64,000 nucleotides of DNA from Parapedobacter luteus (lineage in GTDB: Bacteria > Bacteroidota > Bacteroidia > Sphingobacteriales > Sphingobacteriaceae), in NCBI RefSeq assembly GCF_900168055.1, contig NZ_FUYS01000010.1:62001-126000 (forward strand), given 5' to 3'. The position numbers were made by a program, and so were the translations under genes. The notes beneath the pieces were generated by a model. That model was not told where the DNA came from. It saw only the letters and a list, made by a program, of their open reading frames with translations, and did no database searches. Shown one piece after another: positions 35,434 through 44,007 of this stretch (position 1 is its first letter; every line of letters begins with the position of its first letter).

Positions 35434-35847
35434 ATGGAGAGAAAGGTGACGTTTTTGGTAGGTCTGGTAGCTGTGTTGATGGTATTCGCATGTGAAAAGC
35501 AGACCATCATGGGTAGTCCTGAAGCAGAAAGCTTACAGTTGGAAGCGTTGCGTCAGGAAATCGACTCGCTGGCAGCCCAATATCCTTGCGAGGATGTGAC
35601 GGAATGGCGTTTTACCGCAATCGGTGAAAAGGCTTGCGGTGGCCCTGCGGGCTATATTGCTTATACAACCGAAATGGACACGGTCGCGTTTCTGGAAAAG
35701 GTAGCGACCTATACGGAGTTACAAAAGGCGTATAACAGTAAGTGGGATGTGGTCTCGGATTGCATGTTGCTGTTGCCGCCGAGCCGTATCGACTGCGAAG
35801 ACGGCAAGCCAAAATTGGTGTGGGATGAATCGCTTGGCGATAGCTGA
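35434..35847 (+). CDS. Small cysteine-containing lipoprotein, unknown function
   Basis: A 137-residue lipoprotein: MERKVTFLVGLVAVLMVFAC is a signal peptide with C20 as the lipidated residue. The mature part has four further cysteines (YPCEDV, KACGGP, SDCMLL, RIDCED), which could form two disulphides in the periplasm. No domain is recognised. The frame is open from a TTG at 35401, but that lies within the upstream repeat, and the ATG at 35434 gives the signal peptide. Its stop is two bases from the recG stop on the other strand. Confidence 0.72.
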   Translation: MERKVTFLVGLVAVLMVFACEKQTIMGSPEAESLQLEALRQEIDSLAAQYPCEDVTEWRFTAIGEKACGGPAGYIAYTTEMDTVAFLEKVATYTELQKAYNSKWDVVSDCMLLLPPSRIDCEDGKPKLVWDESLGDS

Positions 35848-35849
35848 TT

Positions 35850-37955
35850 TCAAGATATCTTTTCCCAAGCAATGGTTGGTTCGCTTTCCGTGAGGTATTC
35901 CCGTAGCAAGATATTTTCCGGTTTGGTTAGTTTGGGGTCATTTTCTAAAATGTGGATGACGCTGTTGCGTACTTCATTCAATAGTGCTTGATCGGTGGTG
36001 AGGTCCGCCAGTTTCAAATCCAATATTCCGCTTTGCTGCGTACCCGTAATGTCGCCGGGGCCGCGTAGCTGGAGGTCAACTTCGGCAATCTCAAACCCGT
36101 CATTGGTGCGTACCATGGTTTCCAGGCGAAGTCTGCTCTCTTTACTGAGCTTCTGGCCGGACATCAGGATGCAATAGGATTGCTCGGCACCGCGCCCTAC
36201 ACGCCCCCGTAGTTGATGCAATTGTGATAGTCCGAAGCGCTCAGCATTTTCAATGATCATCACGGATGCATTTGGGACATCCACGCCTACCTCGATCACC
36301 GTTGTTGCAACCATGATTTGGGTTTCACCTTTGATAAATCGTTGCATCTCGAATTCTTTATCCTTTACCGGCATTTTGCCATGCACAATGCTGATGCGGT
36401 ATTGGGGTAGTGGAAATTCTTTCATGAGGGTTTCCAGCCCCGCTTCGAGGTACAGTAAATCCATTTTTTCGCTTTCCTTGATGAGTGGATAGACGATATA
36501 GACCTGTCTTCCCTTTGCAATCTCGTCTTTCATGAGACCAAACATGCGCAAGCGGCTGCTTTCATAAAGATGCAAGGTTTTGATGGGCTTGCGCCCTGCA
36601 GGCAGCTCGTCGATGACCGATAGGTCCAGATCACCGTACAAGGTCATGGCTAAAGTACGGGGGATAGGGGTAGCTGTCATCACAAGCATATGGGGAGGGG
36701 TATGGTTTTTACGCCAGAGCTTGGCCCGTTGCTCCACACCGAAACGATGCTGTTCGTCAATTACAACAAACCCCAGATTTTTGAAACGCACGGAATCTTC
36801 AATCAGGGCATGGGTGCCCACAAGGATATCCAGTGAGCCATCCTCCAATTGCGCGTGGATAGTCTTACGGTCTTTTTTAGCAACCGAACCGGTAAGCAGT
36901 TGTACGGAAGCAACGCTATCGCCCAATAGTTTTTTGATACTGTTGTAGTGTTGCTGGGCAAGTATCTCGGTTGGGGCCATTAGACATGCCTGGAAACCGT
37001 TGTCTACCGCCAGCAGCATGCTCATCAATGCAACCACTGTTTTGCCGCTGCCTACGTCGCCCTGCACGAGGCGGTTGAGCTGTGCGCCTGAAGCAGTATC
37101 CTTCCGAATTTCCTTGATTACGCGTTTTTGAGCATTGGTAAGCGAAAAGGGGAGATGTTTGCTGTAAAACGTGTTAAAGCGGCGGCCCACTACGTCGAAC
37201 CGGTGTCCCCTGAATTTTTGGGTATTGAGCAGCTTATTTTTTAGGAGCTTCAATTGAATGAAAAACAGTTCGTCAAACTTGAGCCGACGGGTGGCTTGGG
37301 CGAGTGCCTGTCGATCACGGGGGAAATGGATGGCCACCAGTGCGTTGGGCAACGGCATAAGTCGATGTTTTTGCAGTACATAATCGGGCAATACTTCTTG
37401 CAGGTGGTGGGCAATGCTCTCCAATAACGCCGCTTGTAGCTTTTGGATACCCCGGCTGTCAAGCATAAATTTTTTGAGCTTCTCGGTCGAACTGTAGACC
37501 GGCTGTAAGCTCATATTGCCAGCCTGCTTGGCACCCGGATGGTAAAGTTCCATTTCCGGATGGGTTATGGATAGCTGGTTGTTGAATACGTTTGGTTTCC
37601 CATAAATGATATAGGCTGCACCGACTTTGAGTGATTTTTTGAGCCAGCCAATGCTTTGAAACCAGACCAATTCCATGGCGCCGGTATCATCCTTAAAGTG
37701 CCCGATTAGGCGTTTTCCCCGGCGTTCGCCCACTTCTTCAAGATGGATCAAGCGACCGATAACCTGTGCCGCCGGCATATCGGGCTGCAGTTGCTGGATT
37801 TTGTGGAACTGTGTGCGATCGATGTAGCGGAAAGGGTAATGCTGTAGCAATTCACCAAATGTATGGATACCCAATTCGCTTTTAAGTACTTCGGCGCGGT
37901 TGGGGCCGACGCCTTTTAAGTATTCGATGGGAGTTATGGTGCTGAATGATGCCAC
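35850..37955 (-). CDS. recG: ATP-dependent DNA helicase RecG
   Basis: Branch-migration helicase that remodels stalled replication forks and Holliday junctions. The 701 residues show the wedge/OB domain (about 60-150), Walker A LVQGDVGSGKTVVAL, the VIDEQHRFG (DEQH) box, MTATPIPRTLAMTLYGDLDL, and the C-terminal LHQLRGRVGRG with FGLSQ. Length and motifs are complete. It lies 25 bases after the DMT transporter gene, so ridA, the transporter and recG may form one operon. Confidence 0.96.
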   Translation of the reverse strand: MASFSTITPIEYLKGVGPNRAEVLKSELGIHTFGELLQHYPFRYIDRTQFHKIQQLQPDMPAAQVIGRLIHLEEVGERRGKRLIGHFKDDTGAMELVWFQSIGWLKKSLKVGAAYIIYGKPNVFNNQLSITHPEMELYHPGAKQAGNMSLQPVYSSTEKLKKFMLDSRGIQKLQAALLESIAHHLQEVLPDYVLQKHRLMPLPNALVAIHFPRDRQALAQATRRLKFDELFFIQLKLLKNKLLNTQKFRGHRFDVVGRRFNTFYSKHLPFSLTNAQKRVIKEIRKDTASGAQLNRLVQGDVGSGKTVVALMSMLLAVDNGFQACLMAPTEILAQQHYNSIKKLLGDSVASVQLLTGSVAKKDRKTIHAQLEDGSLDILVGTHALIEDSVRFKNLGFVVIDEQHRFGVEQRAKLWRKNHTPPHMLVMTATPIPRTLAMTLYGDLDLSVIDELPAGRKPIKTLHLYESSRLRMFGLMKDEIAKGRQVYIVYPLIKESEKMDLLYLEAGLETLMKEFPLPQYRISIVHGKMPVKDKEFEMQRFIKGETQIMVATTVIEVGVDVPNASVMIIENAERFGLSQLHQLRGRVGRGAEQSYCILMSGQKLSKESRLRLETMVRTNDGFEIAEVDLQLRGPGDITGTQQSGILDLKLADLTTDQALLNEVRNSVIHILENDPKLTKPENILLREYLTESEPTIAWEKIS

Positions 37956-37980
37956 AACGGTCTTAAGTTTTCAACGGTTT

Positions 37981-38880
37981 TTATGCGAATTTATGAAAAA
38001 CCTTTCGAAGTGCACCCCAATTAAATAAGAATACCGCCATCAACAGCACACAGTAAGCCAATAATTGATGCGTATTGATATGTTCATGAAAATAGACGAC
38101 GGCCACGACAAACGCAATAATCGGATTGATGTAGATCATAATACCTACCGTAGATGAGGATAGGCCGTTAAGCGCATACATGCTCATGTACAGCGGAATA
38201 ATGGTAAATATGATGGCAATGATGATAATATTCAACCAAAATTTTGGATCAAGCGGCACAGGATGTTGCTGCCAAAGCAACAGCGGCACGATAAGCAAGC
38301 TGCATATCGTCAGTTGGGCCGCCAAAACGTTCAATTTGTCTACCTGTTGGATGATCCGTTGGGCAACCAAGTACAAGGCATAAAAGGAAGCGATACCAAC
38401 AGACCACGAAACTTCATAAAAAGAACCCCGAGCCAACATCGCAACACTGATAAAGGCGATACCGATACTCACTTTTTTAATCGTAGACAGGCCCTCCTTG
38501 AGAATGAGGAATCCGGCTAAGGTGGTGATCAAAGGGCATACCAGGTAGGCAAAGGCCGCCGATTGGATACTCACGTGATTGACCGCATAGATAAACGCAA
38601 ACCAGTTGCCCATGATGAGTAACGAAGCGATAAACATGAGCCATCCCAGTTGTTTCCGCTTTGCCGGCGATAGCTGTCTGATATGCTTGACGTCTGCTCG
38701 TAGCTGACGTCTTCGGAACGCGAAGATGAATAGCCAAATAAAGAACACCGAAACAAAAATGCGGTAATACAGGATATCGCCCGCTGGCCATGCTTTGATA
38801 GCACGCAAGGGAATGGACATGAAGCCCCAGAGCGCGGCAGCAAAAAATGCCGCCGAAAAATACTTTATACGGCCTTGCAT
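37981..38880 (-). CDS. EamA/RarD-type drug/metabolite transporter
   Basis: Inner-membrane transporter of 299 residues with ten hydrophobic segments forming two EamA half-repeats (the first about 1-145, the second about 150-290). AALWGFMSIPLRAI near the N-terminus and SSSTVGIMIYINPIIAFVVA in the ninth segment are typical. Substrate unknown; RarD-like members are poorly characterised. Its ATG directly follows the ridA stop codon, so translation is probably coupled. Confidence 0.85.
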   Translation of the reverse strand: MQGRIKYFSAAFFAAALWGFMSIPLRAIKAWPAGDILYYRIFVSVFFIWLFIFAFRRRQLRADVKHIRQLSPAKRKQLGWLMFIASLLIMGNWFAFIYAVNHVSIQSAAFAYLVCPLITTLAGFLILKEGLSTIKKVSIGIAFISVAMLARGSFYEVSWSVGIASFYALYLVAQRIIQQVDKLNVLAAQLTICSLLIVPLLLWQQHPVPLDPKFWLNIIIIAIIFTIIPLYMSMYALNGLSSSTVGIMIYINPIIAFVVAVVYFHEHINTHQLLAYCVLLMAVFLFNWGALRKVFHKFA

Positions 38881-39270
38881 CTACTCTTTATAGGCAATTA
38901 CGGAAATTTCTACATTGACATTTTTGGGTAATCCTGCTACGGCCACCGTTTCGCGTGCCGGGGCCTCCTCGGTAAAATATTCCCCATAAACACTATTAAC
39001 TGCGGCAAAATCATCCATGTCGCGGAGGAAGATGGTGGTTTTTACAACATCGGCGAAGCTATAGCCCGCCGCATTGAGCACCGCATTGATGTTTTTGAGC
39101 ACCTGATGTGCTTCATCGGACACCGTACCTTGGACCAACAATCCCGTATCGGGCGAAAGGGCAATTTGACCAGAGACATACAGGGTGTTGCCGGCCTTAA
39201 CGGCTTGATTGTAGGGGCCAATAGGTGCCGGTGCTTGCGTGGTGTTGATTATTTCCTTGTGCATAGACAT
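38881..39270 (-). CDS. ridA: RidA-family 2-iminobutanoate/2-iminopropanoate deaminase
   Basis: Hydrolyses reactive enamine/imine intermediates from PLP enzymes. About 126-129 residues with the family signature: APAPIGPYNQAVKAGNTLYV, SGQIALSPDTG, KTTIFLRDMDDFAAVNSVY, PARETVAV with the substrate-binding Arg, and NVEISVIAYKE at the end. Starts at 39270 (MSMHKE) or 39264 (MHKE) are possible; the longer open frame to 39381 is rejected because it adds a non-conserved tail. Confidence 0.92.
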   Translation of the reverse strand: MSMHKEIINTTQAPAPIGPYNQAVKAGNTLYVSGQIALSPDTGLLVQGTVSDEAHQVLKNINAVLNAAGYSFADVVKTTIFLRDMDDFAAVNSVYGEYFTEEAPARETVAVAGLPKNVNVEISVIAYKE

Positions 39271-39480
39271 AGCTGTATAAGATATATGAGATGAATTTTT
39301 TGGCTCATCTTCAACGAAAAAAAAAATGCGATATAATTTTGTATAGAATAGCCAGCAAAAACAGGATGATGGCTGTTGCATTTATCGCATGCATGACCCG
39401 GAGATTGAAGCTATCGGGCCGATTTGGATCTTTTTTTCTGAAAAAATACATGGTGCTACGAAGTTACGGCAGCGGGAGGA

Positions 39481-39519
39481 AAAAAACAACCACTTTGGAA
39501 GCGCCAAAGTGGTTGTTTT
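39481..39519. terminator. Bidirectional 17-bp hairpin terminator
   Basis: AAAAACAACCACTTTGG at 39481-39497 pairs perfectly with 39503-39519 around an AAGCG loop. It has a T-run on either strand, 20 bases after the JmjC-like gene stop (minus strand), and could stop transcription from both sides. Confidence 0.85.
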
Positions 39520-39539
39520 TCCTTGATAGCAGTCAGCGC

Positions 39540-40406
39540 TTATTTTACTCTTCGGAGGGCCTTTTCCGCACGTTTGTTGGCCGTGCTGATTTTGTAATTA
39601 AACCAGCGATCTTTAAAAATTTTCCGCATGGTATTGTCAAAGTTACGGGTGATGACCAGGTTGCGGAATCCACGCCACCTATCATATACTTTTGACGGTA
39701 GTGCCCTTACGCTAATGGAATAGCCTTCCGTGACGTATTGGATGTAATGCCACCATCCGGAAGGCATAAATAATGTTTCGCCGGGATGTATCTCGGCTTC
39801 GTACCCGTTCAAAAACCTCAATGCCGGGAATTTTTCGTAATTGGGGGTTTTGAGGTTAGCGATGCTGTGAAAGTTATAGGGCAGTTTGTACATCAGATCG
39901 GATTGCTCCAACGGGAATAGCCAAATTTTCTTAATACCCTTGTACTGGGTAAGGAAAACATGGGACATGTCAATGTCAAAGTGATTGCGTGTGCTGGAAC
40001 CTTCGCCACCAAAAAAAAGATAAGGCAGCCATTTTAACACTTTCCCTCCCGTCACATCGTTGTAAATCAGATCGTGGTTGAGCTCGGGTTTCAACTTCAT
40101 CAGGTTGAACAGAAAAATACGCAAATCGGTTGGCTCCCGTTCAATCAAATCCAAATATTCACCAAACTTCATCTTCGCGACTGGCGCGCTGGCGGCCCGG
40201 TCGTTGGAAGCATCTTCCCGCCCATGAAGGGAAATCTGGGCATCTCCGGCTATTTCCTTGAAATAGTCATAACTCCACTTTGTCCAAGCGGGGCTATCTT
40301 TACTGACAAAGTCGTCCAAAATGACAGGAACGCCTTTGTTCATGTAGTTTTTGATAAAGTCAGCCGAGCTTATCCCGGAGATTTTTTCTACTTTTTTTAG
40401 TTGCAC
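39540..40406 (-). CDS. Cupin-like JmjC-domain dioxygenase
   Basis: A 288-residue protein of the cupin_8/JmjC group of 2-oxoglutarate/Fe(II) oxygenases, which hydroxylate proteins or RNA-linked substrates. The iron triad is visible: H142 and D144 (TRNHFDIDMSH) and H220 (PSGWWHYIQY). GVPVILDDFV near residue 25 and IWLFPLEQSDLMY are typical, and FMPSGWWH is strongly conserved. Target unknown. The C-terminal 45 residues are basic (RGFRNLVITRNF; KRAEKALRRVK), possibly a binding surface. Confidence 0.85.
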   Translation of the reverse strand: MQLKKVEKISGISSADFIKNYMNKGVPVILDDFVSKDSPAWTKWSYDYFKEIAGDAQISLHGREDASNDRAASAPVAKMKFGEYLDLIEREPTDLRIFLFNLMKLKPELNHDLIYNDVTGGKVLKWLPYLFFGGEGSSTRNHFDIDMSHVFLTQYKGIKKIWLFPLEQSDLMYKLPYNFHSIANLKTPNYEKFPALRFLNGYEAEIHPGETLFMPSGWWHYIQYVTEGYSISVRALPSKVYDRWRGFRNLVITRNFDNTMRKIFKDRWFNYKISTANKRAEKALRRVK

Positions 40407-40449
40407 GACTTAATATCTGTTTGAAAGCTTACTGTTAAACGCTTGAATG

Positions 40450-40478
40450 CAAACTTAGAAAATCTTCATATGCTCCAA
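40450..40478 (-). promoter_or_regulatory. Predicted promoter of the JmjC-like gene
   Basis: Minus strand TTG (40478-40476), 18-base spacer, TAAGTTTG (40457-40450; exact -7 match), about 43 bases before the start codon. Confidence 0.4.
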
Positions 40479-40542
40479 TATGGTGTACACCAATTTTACA
40501 TTCGCATTATAAAAGATTAATAACGATTTACGTGCCAAAAAT

Positions 40543-40574
40543 AAAAAAAGCCCGTGCCGTGTGACGAAGATCAC
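40543..40574 (-). terminator. Possible terminator after gldN
   Basis: On the minus strand a short GTGA-TCTTCG-TCAC hairpin (40561-40574) followed by GCACGGGCTTTTTTT. The stem is short and separated from the T-run, so the call is weak, but the position, 20 bases after the gldN stop, is right. Confidence 0.35.
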
Positions 40575-40593
40575 TTTTCTGTCATGCCAACAA

Positions 40594-41550
40594 TCAATAA
40601 GACCACAAGTCTTGTTCAAAATCAACGAGGCTCTTTTTGATGCGTTCGGCCTCATACAAGCGTTCTAGGCCGTTGTCAATGTAGTCGCGGATACGCAAAT
40701 CCTCCGGATTGGATTGTTTGACAATATAACTTGCAAACAGTCGTTTGATGAACACATCGTCGTAACTTAATCCGGTTGCGTCATTATGGCGCGATGTCAC
40801 TTCTTTATTGATAAAAATGTGTCTGGCTTCCGGGAAATAAATCCAAAAAGCGGGATAAGCATCGGCCGTTATCGAAGGGCTTGCTGCTGCGCTACCCATA
40901 CCCGGAATATCCTCAGGCGCCCCTGCACCGAAATCGCCGGTGGCTCCCCCCGTTATTTCATCAACTTTTGGCGTGATTAGCGGAGCAATCCCGATGATCC
41001 GGGGCTCGAATACGGAACGTTGTTTGTCGAAAATCCAATCCTCCTTGATGCGGAAGCGAACGATATCGTCCGGATTAAATGATGCCGCCTCGAAGTGGGA
41101 GGCAATTACGTTGCCATTTTCATCGAACTCTTCAACCAACGTGCTGTCCGAACCGAATCTGCCCAATACTTGATCAGGAGCAAGGCGGGTCTTGAAACTG
41201 TCACCAGTGGGGTCGTCCTCCGTAGGCGTAGGATCATAAGCCGTCAGCTCGCCCGCCAGTACGGCTTCCATAATCACATCGATAAGCCTGGATTTAGGAG
41301 AGGCATAGAGGCTATTCATCTTTTCACGCACATCGAATTCACGCCATATCCGTTTCACATAAGCTACGTCCGTGGGGCGTATGATGGGATAGGGTATAAC
41401 CTCCCTGCCCAAAATGTCCGATTTGACGTAATAGCCGTCTACCGGTGGTTCTTCAGCTGGGATGGGGGTAGTACTGTTGGAAAGATTACCCTGTTGTGCT
41501 GATGCCGTAACGGCAACGAACATTGAGACCAAAAAACCATACACTTTCAT
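40594..41550 (-). CDS. gldN: Gliding motility/T9SS protein GldN
   Basis: Periplasmic partner of the GldK lipoprotein ring in the type IX secretion system. 318 residues with a signal peptide (MKVYGFLVSMFVAVTASAQQ) and GldN hallmarks: VDGYYVKSDILGREVIPYP, VAYVKRIWREFDVREKMN, RIKEDWIFDKQRSV, IIGIAPLITPK and AFWIYFPEARHIF. The open frame begins at a GTG (41556), but the ATG at 41550 is chosen because a near-perfect AAGGAGG (41565-41559) lies eight bases upstream, a rare feature in Bacteroidota. Last gene of the gldKLMN operon, 26 bases after gldM. Confidence 0.96.
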   Translation of the reverse strand: MKVYGFLVSMFVAVTASAQQGNLSNSTTPIPAEEPPVDGYYVKSDILGREVIPYPIIRPTDVAYVKRIWREFDVREKMNSLYASPKSRLIDVIMEAVLAGELTAYDPTPTEDDPTGDSFKTRLAPDQVLGRFGSDSTLVEEFDENGNVIASHFEAASFNPDDIVRFRIKEDWIFDKQRSVFEPRIIGIAPLITPKVDEITGGATGDFGAGAPEDIPGMGSAAASPSITADAYPAFWIYFPEARHIFINKEVTSRHNDATGLSYDDVFIKRLFASYIVKQSNPEDLRIRDYIDNGLERLYEAERIKKSLVDFEQDLWSY

Positions 41551-41558
41551 TATCACAA

Positions 41559-41565
41559 CCTCCTT
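41559..41565 (-). promoter_or_regulatory. Strong Shine-Dalgarno sequence for gldN
   Basis: Minus strand AAGGAGG, spaced eight bases from the ATG at 41550. Bacteroidota genes generally lack such sites, so this one decides the start codon and suggests high GldN translation. Confidence 0.6.
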
Positions 41566-41576
41566 GAATCGCTAAG

Positions 41577-43103
41577 TTAATTAATTCTGAACGAAATTGG
41601 ATCTAATTCTTGCTGTATACCGTCAGGTCCTACCGCAATGATGTTGTAAAAAAACACAAAAGAACCCGGCGAAACCGAACTCAATGCATTCTGCATTGGC
41701 CCGGAAAATGTTCCGTCGGTGCCTTGGTATGGACCCATTGGATCGACCCGTGGTTTTTGTATCAACATGGAAAACCGCGAAATATTGAATTTGGCATCAA
41801 ACTCAAAGTCATCAAGCGCGGCAAAAATTCGGTTTTGCCCTTTGATTTGGGCGGCGGCCACCGCCCCACCTGACCGACCGGCTACACGAGCTTGTGGTTT
41901 GGGTATGCGCTTTACACGGAAATTTGTCGAACCAAGGGATTGTGTTTGATCACCTATCCTCGCCGATACATTGATGCTTGCCGTACCAGGCTGAGTCACG
42001 CGGGCGACGTATTTACCGCCTGAACCGGATACGCTGACCCCTTCTCCGCTCACCGCTAAGCTCTCTTTGGGAATTCCCGGAGCCGAGACAGATATCGGGT
42101 TGTCAACGCCAATGTATAGCACATTCATGGCATCCGGCGACACGACGGCCGACGGGCGAGCCACTTGGTATGTTTGCGGCTCCGTGACGTATTCCTTCAC
42201 GGTACCATCGGTCTGCTTCACGCGGATGGTGCCCGTCCAATTGAAGACACCCTCACTGGAGGTGTTGACCGAATATGTGGCTTGACCGTCAGTGACCGGC
42301 AGCGCATTGTTCCCTACAAATATTTCAGGATTGGATTTCGAGTCATAAGCAGTCAAGAACACCTTGGCTGTATAGGGCTGCCCCTGAATGATGTAAGATG
42401 ATGGCGCCACCGCTACGGCTGCAAACCTGTCTAAGTTTACCACGGCCATGTCCATCTCACCAAAGATATGTTTTACAACTGCCGCTTCCGCATTTTTAAC
42501 ATCGGCTTTGATTTTTTCCAAAGCGGTGATAGCCGCCGTCAGCGGGATACCATCGCCAAAATTTGCCTGTTCCCACGATTTTTGAATGCCGCCGCGTGAA
42601 GGTGGATCCTGGGCATCCAATGAAAATGTCACCTCATTGTTGGACAATGCAAGTAGCTGTTCGCGGGTCTCATTGATAAGGTTACGTAGCTTTTCTGCAC
42701 GTTTTTCCTTTTGTTTGATCATAATTCGGGGGCTGATGCTTAGGTTGTCGCGCTTTCTGACATCTCCCGTTGCTTCATTTTGTCCGCCCCCTTCCAACTC
42801 GAGTAGTGTTTTTAAGGAATCGATATAATTGGACAAGTTATTGGCCAATTGGGTAGCTTGTTCTGCTTTGTTTAAGATGGGTTGTGCCCGATCCGGCTCA
42901 TCTTTCAATTTAGTGGCCCTAAAGGCGTTAAACATATTGTCTATACCTTCCTGTGTGTTTTTGGTGGAAGTACCCAAGCTTATTTCAAGGTTTTTGAAGG
43001 CATCGAGCACAGAATCACTTACGTTCAACGCCACCAATCCCAATAGGACAAGGTATAAAATGCCCATCATTCGTTGCCTGGGGGTCTGTTTTCCTGCTGC
43101 CAT
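41577..43103 (-). CDS. gldM: Gliding motility/T9SS motor protein GldM
   Basis: Inner-membrane/periplasmic motor component of type IX secretion. 508 residues; MAAGKQTPRQRMMGILYLVL begins the single N-terminal membrane helix (about 12-35), with ALNVSDSVLDAFKNLE just after it. Four periplasmic domains follow (helical D1 about 40-220, then beta domains), with QPYTAKVFLTAYDSKSNPEI and the C-terminal domain ending LDPISFRIN. GldM contacts GldL in the membrane and the GldKN ring outside. Full length. Confidence 0.97.
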   Translation of the reverse strand: MAAGKQTPRQRMMGILYLVLLGLVALNVSDSVLDAFKNLEISLGTSTKNTQEGIDNMFNAFRATKLKDEPDRAQPILNKAEQATQLANNLSNYIDSLKTLLELEGGGQNEATGDVRKRDNLSISPRIMIKQKEKRAEKLRNLINETREQLLALSNNEVTFSLDAQDPPSRGGIQKSWEQANFGDGIPLTAAITALEKIKADVKNAEAAVVKHIFGEMDMAVVNLDRFAAVAVAPSSYIIQGQPYTAKVFLTAYDSKSNPEIFVGNNALPVTDGQATYSVNTSSEGVFNWTGTIRVKQTDGTVKEYVTEPQTYQVARPSAVVSPDAMNVLYIGVDNPISVSAPGIPKESLAVSGEGVSVSGSGGKYVARVTQPGTASINVSARIGDQTQSLGSTNFRVKRIPKPQARVAGRSGGAVAAAQIKGQNRIFAALDDFEFDAKFNISRFSMLIQKPRVDPMGPYQGTDGTFSGPMQNALSSVSPGSFVFFYNIIAVGPDGIQQELDPISFRIN

Positions 43104-43154
43104 GTTGTAATTTACTGTTTACGGTTTGTGGGTTGTTGCTATTTACCTAATAAA

Positions 43155-43958
43155 TTACACGCGTGGTTGATTCATGGCGGCCAGCATATTGCCGTAAATG
43201 GCATTTAGCGAGGCGAGGCTCTTATTCAAATGGCTCACCTGCTCTTTGAGCTGTTGCGCATCGGTAGCCGATTCGCCGAAGTTTTTCAGTGTTTGTGCAA
43301 TGCTGTCATAATGTTGGGTGATGCTCTTCAGCTTACTGCCTGACTCTTTGAGCTCAAGCTCGTACACCGCGTTAAGTTGTTGCAGATTGGTTGCAAGCTT
43401 ATTTACCTGTTCTTGATAAGTCTTGGCATCGGTGCTGGCGCTGCCGATATTTGCCAAATCACTGGAAGCCTTTTCAAAAGCGACGTTCAGTTTATCAAAG
43501 CTATTGGTTGCGCCTTTTATTTTTTCAGTAAACTGGCTGGTTGCCAGCGATGCATCGGATACATTGGAGATGGCAGCCACCTTTTCGCCGAATGTACGCA
43601 GACCATCGCCAAGGTTTCCGATTAAATCGGGGCTTATTCGGGCATCTTGTAACATCTTGTCAAGTGCTGCGGTAGTGCCTACATTTGACACGGGTGATGC
43701 GGCAACGGAAGCTTTAGGTAGTTCGCCTTTATAATCTTCGGCCAGTTCCGGGTACACCCGTGTCCAGTCCACATCTTTCTCTTCCGTTTGAAACCCTAAC
43801 AGAAAAAATAACACGGCTTCGGTGCCAAGCCCCAACACAATTAACCAGTCCCCCGCCGGCCAATGCTGTAGTTTTGCCATGAGTCCGATAATGACCACGG
43901 TCGCTCCCCAGGATACGATGTTATTAATACCTACTTTAAATTTACGTTTTTCTGCCAT
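43155..43958 (-). CDS. gldL: Gliding motility/T9SS motor protein GldL
   Basis: Proton-driven inner-membrane motor subunit. 267 residues with two membrane helices (about 13-30 and 38-57) containing GLMAKLQHWPAGDWLIVLGL, where the glutamate in LGTEAVLFFLLGF matches the functionally important buried glutamate of GldL. The cytosolic C-terminal part is helical with repeated coiled-coil pieces (YQEQVNKLATNLQQLNAVYE; AQQLKEQVSHLNKSLASLNA). It forms a GldL5-GldM2-type complex in studied relatives. Confidence 0.96.
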   Translation of the reverse strand: MAEKRKFKVGINNIVSWGATVVIIGLMAKLQHWPAGDWLIVLGLGTEAVLFFLLGFQTEEKDVDWTRVYPELAEDYKGELPKASVAASPVSNVGTTAALDKMLQDARISPDLIGNLGDGLRTFGEKVAAISNVSDASLATSQFTEKIKGATNSFDKLNVAFEKASSDLANIGSASTDAKTYQEQVNKLATNLQQLNAVYELELKESGSKLKSITQHYDSIAQTLKNFGESATDAQQLKEQVSHLNKSLASLNAIYGNMLAAMNQPRV

Positions 43959-44007
43959 GGTAGTACTGAAATAAAAATAAGTTGTTTGAAAGTTGATTAT
44001 GGTTTTG

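Noticed and set aside
39291-39695. A 134-codon open frame on the plus strand between ridA and the JmjC-like gene
   Set aside because: It crosses the 17-bp terminator hairpin and the end of the JmjC-like gene; low-complexity Lys-rich start, no domain, no ribosome-binding site.
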